DNA from: Pseudescherichia vulneris NBRC 102420
GTDB lineage: Bacteria; Pseudomonadota; Gammaproteobacteria; Enterobacterales; Enterobacteriaceae
Reading direction: 5' to 3'
Assembly: GCF_000759795.1 (NCBI RefSeq)
Contig: NZ_BBMZ01000007.1
Coordinates: forward strand, 248,001-312,000
DNA length: 64,000 nucleotides
Each line of letters starts with the position of its first letter. Within the stretch, counting starts at the first letter, position 1. The notes below the pieces were generated by a model, which searched no databases, had not been told where the DNA came from, and worked only from the letters and a program-made list of their open reading frames with translations. The translations under genes and the position numbers were made by a program. Of this stretch, positions 59,960-64,000 are shown one piece after another.

Positions 59960-62900
59960 TTATTCACCCAATAGCGGCTGGCGCCTGCGGGCAAAACGCA
60001 GCCGCAGCCGGTCAAAGAAGAGATAGACCACCGGCGTGGTGTAGAGCGTCAGCAGCTGGCTCATCACCAGGCCACCGACGATGGTGATCCCCAGCGGCTG
60101 GCGCAGCTCGGAGCCGTCGCCGGAGGTCAACACCAGTGGCAGTGCGCCAAACAGCGCCGCCAGGGTGGTCATCATGATCGGCCTGAAGCGCAGCAGGCAG
60201 GCCTGGAAGATGGCCTCCTGCGGCGTCAGGTTGCCGGTGCGCTGTGCCTCCAGGGCGAAGTCGACCATCATGATGGCGTTCTTCTTGACGATACCTATCA
60301 ATAACATAATTCCGATCAGGGCGATGAGGCTAAATGGGGCATCGAACAGCTCCAGCGCCAGCAGCGCCCCCACCCCCGCCGACGGCAGGGTAGAGAGAAT
60401 GGTCAGCGGATGGACGTAGCTCTCATAGAGAATGCCGAGCACGATGTAGACCGTGGCGATGGCCGCGAGGATCAGGATCAGCTGGGAGCGCATGGTATCC
60501 TGGAAGACCTGCGCGGTCCCGGCAAAGCTGCCGCGTACGCTGGAGGGTACCCCCAACTGGGTCATCGTCCGGTCAATCGCCGCGCTGGCCTCGGAGAGCG
60601 AGACGCCGGTCGGCAGGTTAAAGGCGATGGTCGAGGCGGCAGAGAGCCCCTGATGGTTCACCGACAGCGGCGCGTTAGCGGGCTGCCATTTCGCGAAGTA
60701 GGAGAGGGGGATCGGCTTGCCCTCGCTGTTGATCACAAACATCTTGTCGAGGGCGCTGATGTCCTGGGTGTAGCGCGGATCGACCTCCATCACCACCTTG
60801 TACTGGTTCAGCGCCTCGTAGATGGTCGAGATCTGCCGCTGGCCGAAGGCGTTGTTCAGCAGGCCGTTGGCATCCTGCACGCTGATGCCCAGCCGGGACA
60901 TCGTCTCCCGGTCGTAGATCAGGTTCATCTCCGCGCCGTTATCCTGCTGATCGGAGTTGACGTCCGCCAGCTGGGGCAGGGCTGACAGCGCCTTGCGGAT
61001 CTTCGGCTCCCACTCGCGCAGGTCGCCGAGATCGTCCGACAGCAGCGCGTACTGATAGCTGGCGTTGGACTGACGACCGCCGACGCGGATATCCTGTACC
61101 GCCATCAGGAACAGGTTAGCGCCCGGCTCTTTCGCCAGCTTCACGCGCAGGCGGTCAATCACCTGCTGGGCGGTATCGCTGCGCTGGTCGCGAGATTTCA
61201 GGGTGATAAACATCATCCCGCTGTTGACCCGCGAGCCGCCTGTAAAGCCGGTAACGTTATCCACCGCCGGATCGTCGCGAATAATCTTCATAAAGTCCGC
61301 CAGCTTGCCACGCATCGCCTGGAAGGAGATGCTCTGATCCGCCTGGATGCCGCCCATCAGCACGCCGGTGTCCTGCTCCGGGAAGAAGGTTTTCGGGATG
61401 GCGATATAGAGCCAGACGTTGAGCGCAATGGTGCCGAGCAGCACCACGCCCACTAGCCGGGTATGGTTCAGCACCCACTTCAACGATTTAGCGTAACCCT
61501 GCTGAAGGGCGAGCAGCAGGCGGCCAAAGCCCCGCACTTTGCTTTGCGCTTTCGGTTTGCCGCTCTTCAGCAGCCAGCCGCACATCATCGGCGTTAGGGT
61601 CAGGGAGACTACCAGCGAGATGCCGATCGCCACCGACAGGGTGACGGCGAACTCCCGCAGCAGGCGGCCCGGCAGGCCGTCCATCAGCAGCAGCGGCAGG
61701 AAAACCGCTACCAGCGACAGGCTCATGGAGAGCACGGTAAAGCCCACCTCCCGCGTGCCCTGCAATGCCGCCTGGAGCGGCTTCATTCCGGCCTCCAGAT
61801 GGCGGGCAATATTCTCCAGCACCACGATAGCGTCGTCCACCACAAAGCCGGTGGCGATGGTCAGGGCCATCAGGGAGAGATTATTGAGGCTAAAGCCGCA
61901 CAGATACATGGCGGCAAAGGTGCCGATCAGCGACACCGGCACCGCTACCGCCGGGATCAGCGTCGCCCGGCCCGAGCGCAGGAAGAGAAAGACCACCAGG
62001 ATCACCAGCGCTACGGAGATGATCAGGCTGTGCTCGACCTCATCCAGCGAGGCGCGGATGGTGGGGGAGCGGTCCTGGGCGATCTGTAAGTCGATGGCCG
62101 CCGGGATCGTCTCCTGTAGTTCCGGCAGTCGAGCGCGAATGCTGTCCACCGTCTGGATAATATTGGCTTCCGGCAGCTTGCGGATCATCAGCAGGATCGC
62201 TGGCTTGGCGTTGGTCATCCCGGCGTTGCGCACGTCCTGCACCGAATCGGTGACGCTGGCAACGTCGCCGAGGCGCACCGCCGCCCCGTTGCTGTAGTGA
62301 ACGATCAGCGGCTGGTAGGCCTCGGCGGTTTTGATCTCGTCGTTGGTTTGCAGCTGCCAACGGTGGGTGCCATCCTCGATAGCCCCCTGCGGCCTGCGCA
62401 CGTTGGCGTTGTTAATCGCGCTGCGCACGGCGTCCAGTGATACGCCCTGGTTAAACAGCGCCTGCGGGTTGAGCGACACCCGCACGGCGGGCAGGGAGCT
62501 GCCGCCCACGTCAACGTCGCCCACGCCGTCTATTTGCGAGATGGTCTGCGCCAGCTGCGTCGAGGCGAAGTCATACAGCTGCCCCTGGGAGTAGGTATCC
62601 GAGGTTAACGTCAGGATCATGATCGGCGCATCGGACGGGTTCGCTTTCCGATAGGTCGGACGGCTCGGCATGCCGCTCGGCAGCAGGCTCTGCGCGGCGT
62701 TGATCGCGGCCTGTACGTCTCGCGCGGCACCGTTGATGTCGCGATCGAATTTGAACTCCAGAATGATGCGCGTGCTGCCCAGCGAGCTGGAGGAGGTCAT
62801 CTCATTGACCCCGGCGATGCGCCCGAGGGAGCGCTCCAGCGGCGTCGCCACCGAGGAGGCCATGGTCTCCGGCGATGCCCCCGGCAGGGAGGCGCTAACC

Positions 62901-63037
62901 ATAATGACCGGGTAATCCACCTGCGGCAGCGGGGCCACCGGCAGCAGGCGGAAGCCAAGAATACCGCAGAGAGTAATCGCCAGCGAAATCAGGATTGTAG
63001 CAACCGGGCGGTGAATGAAGAGGGCAAAAAACTTCAC
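59960..63037 (-). CDS. mdtC: RND multidrug efflux pump subunit MdtC
   Basis: 1025 residues as in E. coli. Twelve-helix RND pump that forms an MdtB2C heterotrimer, working with adaptor MdtA and TolC to expel novobiocin and bile salts. The membrane DD pair is in [20 protein letters not shown], cited in part. The GTG start at 63037 directly follows the mdtB TAA, so the two are coupled. Confidence 0.97.
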   Translation of the reverse strand: MKFFALFIHRPVATILISLAITLCGILGFRLLPVAPLPQVDYPVIMVSASLPGASPETMASSVATPLERSLGRIAGVNEMTSSSSLGSTRIILEFKFDRDINGAARDVQAAINAAQSLLPSGMPSRPTYRKANPSDAPIMILTLTSDTYSQGQLYDFASTQLAQTISQIDGVGDVDVGGSSLPAVRVSLNPQALFNQGVSLDAVRSAINNANVRRPQGAIEDGTHRWQLQTNDEIKTAEAYQPLIVHYSNGAAVRLGDVASVTDSVQDVRNAGMTNAKPAILLMIRKLPEANIIQTVDSIRARLPELQETIPAAIDLQIAQDRSPTIRASLDEVEHSLIISVALVILVVFLFLRSGRATLIPAVAVPVSLIGTFAAMYLCGFSLNNLSLMALTIATGFVVDDAIVVLENIARHLEAGMKPLQAALQGTREVGFTVLSMSLSLVAVFLPLLLMDGLPGRLLREFAVTLSVAIGISLVVSLTLTPMMCGWLLKSGKPKAQSKVRGFGRLLLALQQGYAKSLKWVLNHTRLVGVVLLGTIALNVWLYIAIPKTFFPEQDTGVLMGGIQADQSISFQAMRGKLADFMKIIRDDPAVDNVTGFTGGSRVNSGMMFITLKSRDQRSDTAQQVIDRLRVKLAKEPGANLFLMAVQDIRVGGRQSNASYQYALLSDDLGDLREWEPKIRKALSALPQLADVNSDQQDNGAEMNLIYDRETMSRLGISVQDANGLLNNAFGQRQISTIYEALNQYKVVMEVDPRYTQDISALDKMFVINSEGKPIPLSYFAKWQPANAPLSVNHQGLSAASTIAFNLPTGVSLSEASAAIDRTMTQLGVPSSVRGSFAGTAQVFQDTMRSQLILILAAIATVYIVLGILYESYVHPLTILSTLPSAGVGALLALELFDAPFSLIALIGIMLLIGIVKKNAIMMVDFALEAQRTGNLTPQEAIFQACLLRFRPIMMTTLAALFGALPLVLTSGDGSELRQPLGITIVGGLVMSQLLTLYTTPVVYLFFDRLRLRFARRRQPLLGE

Positions 63038-64000
63038 TTATGCCTCCTCGCCTTCACGCTCTTCGCGACGGGGGAAGCGGTGGCGAACCCGCAGGGCCAG
63101 GCGGTCAAACAGCAGGTAGATCACCGGCGTGGTAAACAGGGTCAGCACCTGGCTCACCAGCAGGCCACCGACCATGCCGATCCCCAGCGGGCGGCGCAGC
63201 TCTGCGCCCACCCCGGTGCTCAGCATCAGCGGCAGCGCACCCAGTAGCGCCGCGAGGGTGGTCATCAGGATCGGACGGAAACGCAGCAGGCAGGCCTGAT
63301 AGATCGCCTCCCGGGGCGCCATGCCCTGTTCCCGCTCGGCGGCGAGGGCAAAGTCGATCATCATGATGGCGTTCTTTTTGACGATACCGATCAGCAGAAT
63401 GATACCGATAATGGCGATCACATCCAGCTCGCTGCCTGCCAGCATCAGGGCCAGCAGCGCGCCCACCCCTGCGGTAGGCAGGGTAGAGAGGATGGTGATC
63501 GGGTGGATAAAGCTCTCGTAGAGCACGCCAAGTACGATATACATCGCTACCACCGCCGCAACGATCAGCCATACGGTGCTGCCCAGCGCGTCCTGGAACG
63601 CCAGCGAGCTGCCCTGGAACTGGGTGGTGATATCCCCCGGCAGGCTGAGATTCTTCTCGCTATCCAGAATCGCCTGCACCGCATCCCCCAGCGCGTAACC
63701 ATCCGGAACGTTAAACGAGATGGTGGTAGACGGGAACTGGTCAAGGTGGTTGATCGCCAGCGGGGTATAGCGCTCTTCCACTTTGGCAATGGCGCTGAGC
63801 GGCACCACGCCGCCGTCGCTGCTGGTCAGGCGGATAGAGTCCAGTGCCGCCAGACCCGGCGTTGCGGCGGTGTTATGCTCCAGCACCACCCGGTACTGAT
63901 TAGCCTGGGTATAGATGGTGGAGATCAGCCGCTGGCCGAAGGCGTTGTAGAGGGCGTTATCCACGTCCGCCATCGTAATGCCGAGGCGGCTGGCGCTGTC
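63038..64000 (-). CDS. mdtB: RND multidrug efflux pump subunit MdtB (5' part outside window)
   Basis: C-terminal 320 or so residues of MdtB. The frame runs to the window edge ([20 protein letters not shown]), so the visible ATG at 63973 is internal. The last helices ([40 protein letters not shown]) match the RND fold. MdtA, the first gene of the operon, must lie beyond the edge. Confidence 0.97.
   Translation of the reverse strand, partial: DSASRLGITMADVDNALYNAFGQRLISTIYTQANQYRVVLEHNTAATPGLAALDSIRLTSSDGGVVPLSAIAKVEERYTPLAINHLDQFPSTTISFNVPDGYALGDAVQAILDSEKNLSLPGDITTQFQGSSLAFQDALGSTVWLIVAAVVAMYIVLGVLYESFIHPITILSTLPTAGVGALLALMLAGSELDVIAIIGIILLIGIVKKNAIMMIDFALAAEREQGMAPREAIYQACLLRFRPILMTTLAALLGALPLMLSTGVGAELRRPLGIGMVGGLLVSQVLTLFTTPVIYLLFDRLALRVRHRFPRREEREGEEA

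Overview
The window is a piece of a chromosome from the family Enterobacteriaceae, near the Enterobacter / Lelliottia / Kosakonia / Klebsiella group. Most genes are high-identity, same-order counterparts of the Escherichia coli folE-galS-mgl-cdd-sanA-dusC-pbpG-dld-bglX-osmF-btsSR-metG-mrp and thiMD-fbaB-yegS-trhP-baeRS-mdtDCB segments. GC content is high in the core and drops visibly in a few accessory patches. Genus and species cannot be fixed from sequence reading alone. No tRNA, rRNA, CRISPR array, transposase or integrase was found.

Layout. 1-6.8 kb: 3' end of folE, yeiB, galS and the mglBAC galactose importer, with matching Gal operators and CRP sites in front of galS and mglB. 6.8-10.8 kb: an accessory block where E. 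coli has preTA/yeiS. It holds yciG- and yciF-like stress genes, a 28-codon ORF, a two-gene membrane operon of unknown function, an EmrE-type SMR pump and an EAL-HDOD protein. 10.8-22.7 kb: sanA, cdd, yohK, yohJ, dusC, mdtQ, small ORFs, yohP, yohF, yohD, yohC, pbpG, a GNAT gene and dld. 22.9-33.6 kb: bglX, osmF-yehYXW, yohO, mlrA, btsSR, yehS and yehR. 33.6-40 kb: metG, mrp, an rcnB-GNAT pair, a quinone-oxidoreductase-like enzyme and a divergent LysR regulator. 40.3-42.1 kb: a horizontally acquired PAAR effector with a membrane immunity candidate. 42.3-45.7 kb: TPP riboswitch, thiMD, a small lipoprotein and fbaB. 46-52.4 kb: a six-gene set with an enolase-superfamily enzyme and a complete Dpp/Opp-class importer. 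52.5-54.8 kb: yegS, then a Tae4-type amidase effector with two paralogous small membrane proteins, next to the sRNA gene cyaR. 54.9-64 kb: trhP and mdtB(partial)-mdtC-mdtD-baeS-baeR.

The most interesting material is the scattered set of type VI secretion cargo without any T6SS machinery in the window. (i) A PAAR-tipped protein has a long uncharacterised C-terminus ending in a glycine-rich hydrophobic domain, and its stop codon overlaps the start of an AT-rich two-helix membrane protein. (ii) A Tae4-family peptidoglycan amidase overlaps, by ATGA, the first of two about 60 % identical 75-82-residue membrane proteins instead of the usual periplasmic Tai4. (iii) A small orphan lipoprotein lies downstream of thiD. 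The Tae4 cassette abuts cyaR, whose terminator contains a 24/27 match to the phage P2 attachment core as I remember it, which suggests how this site became an accessory-gene hotspot.
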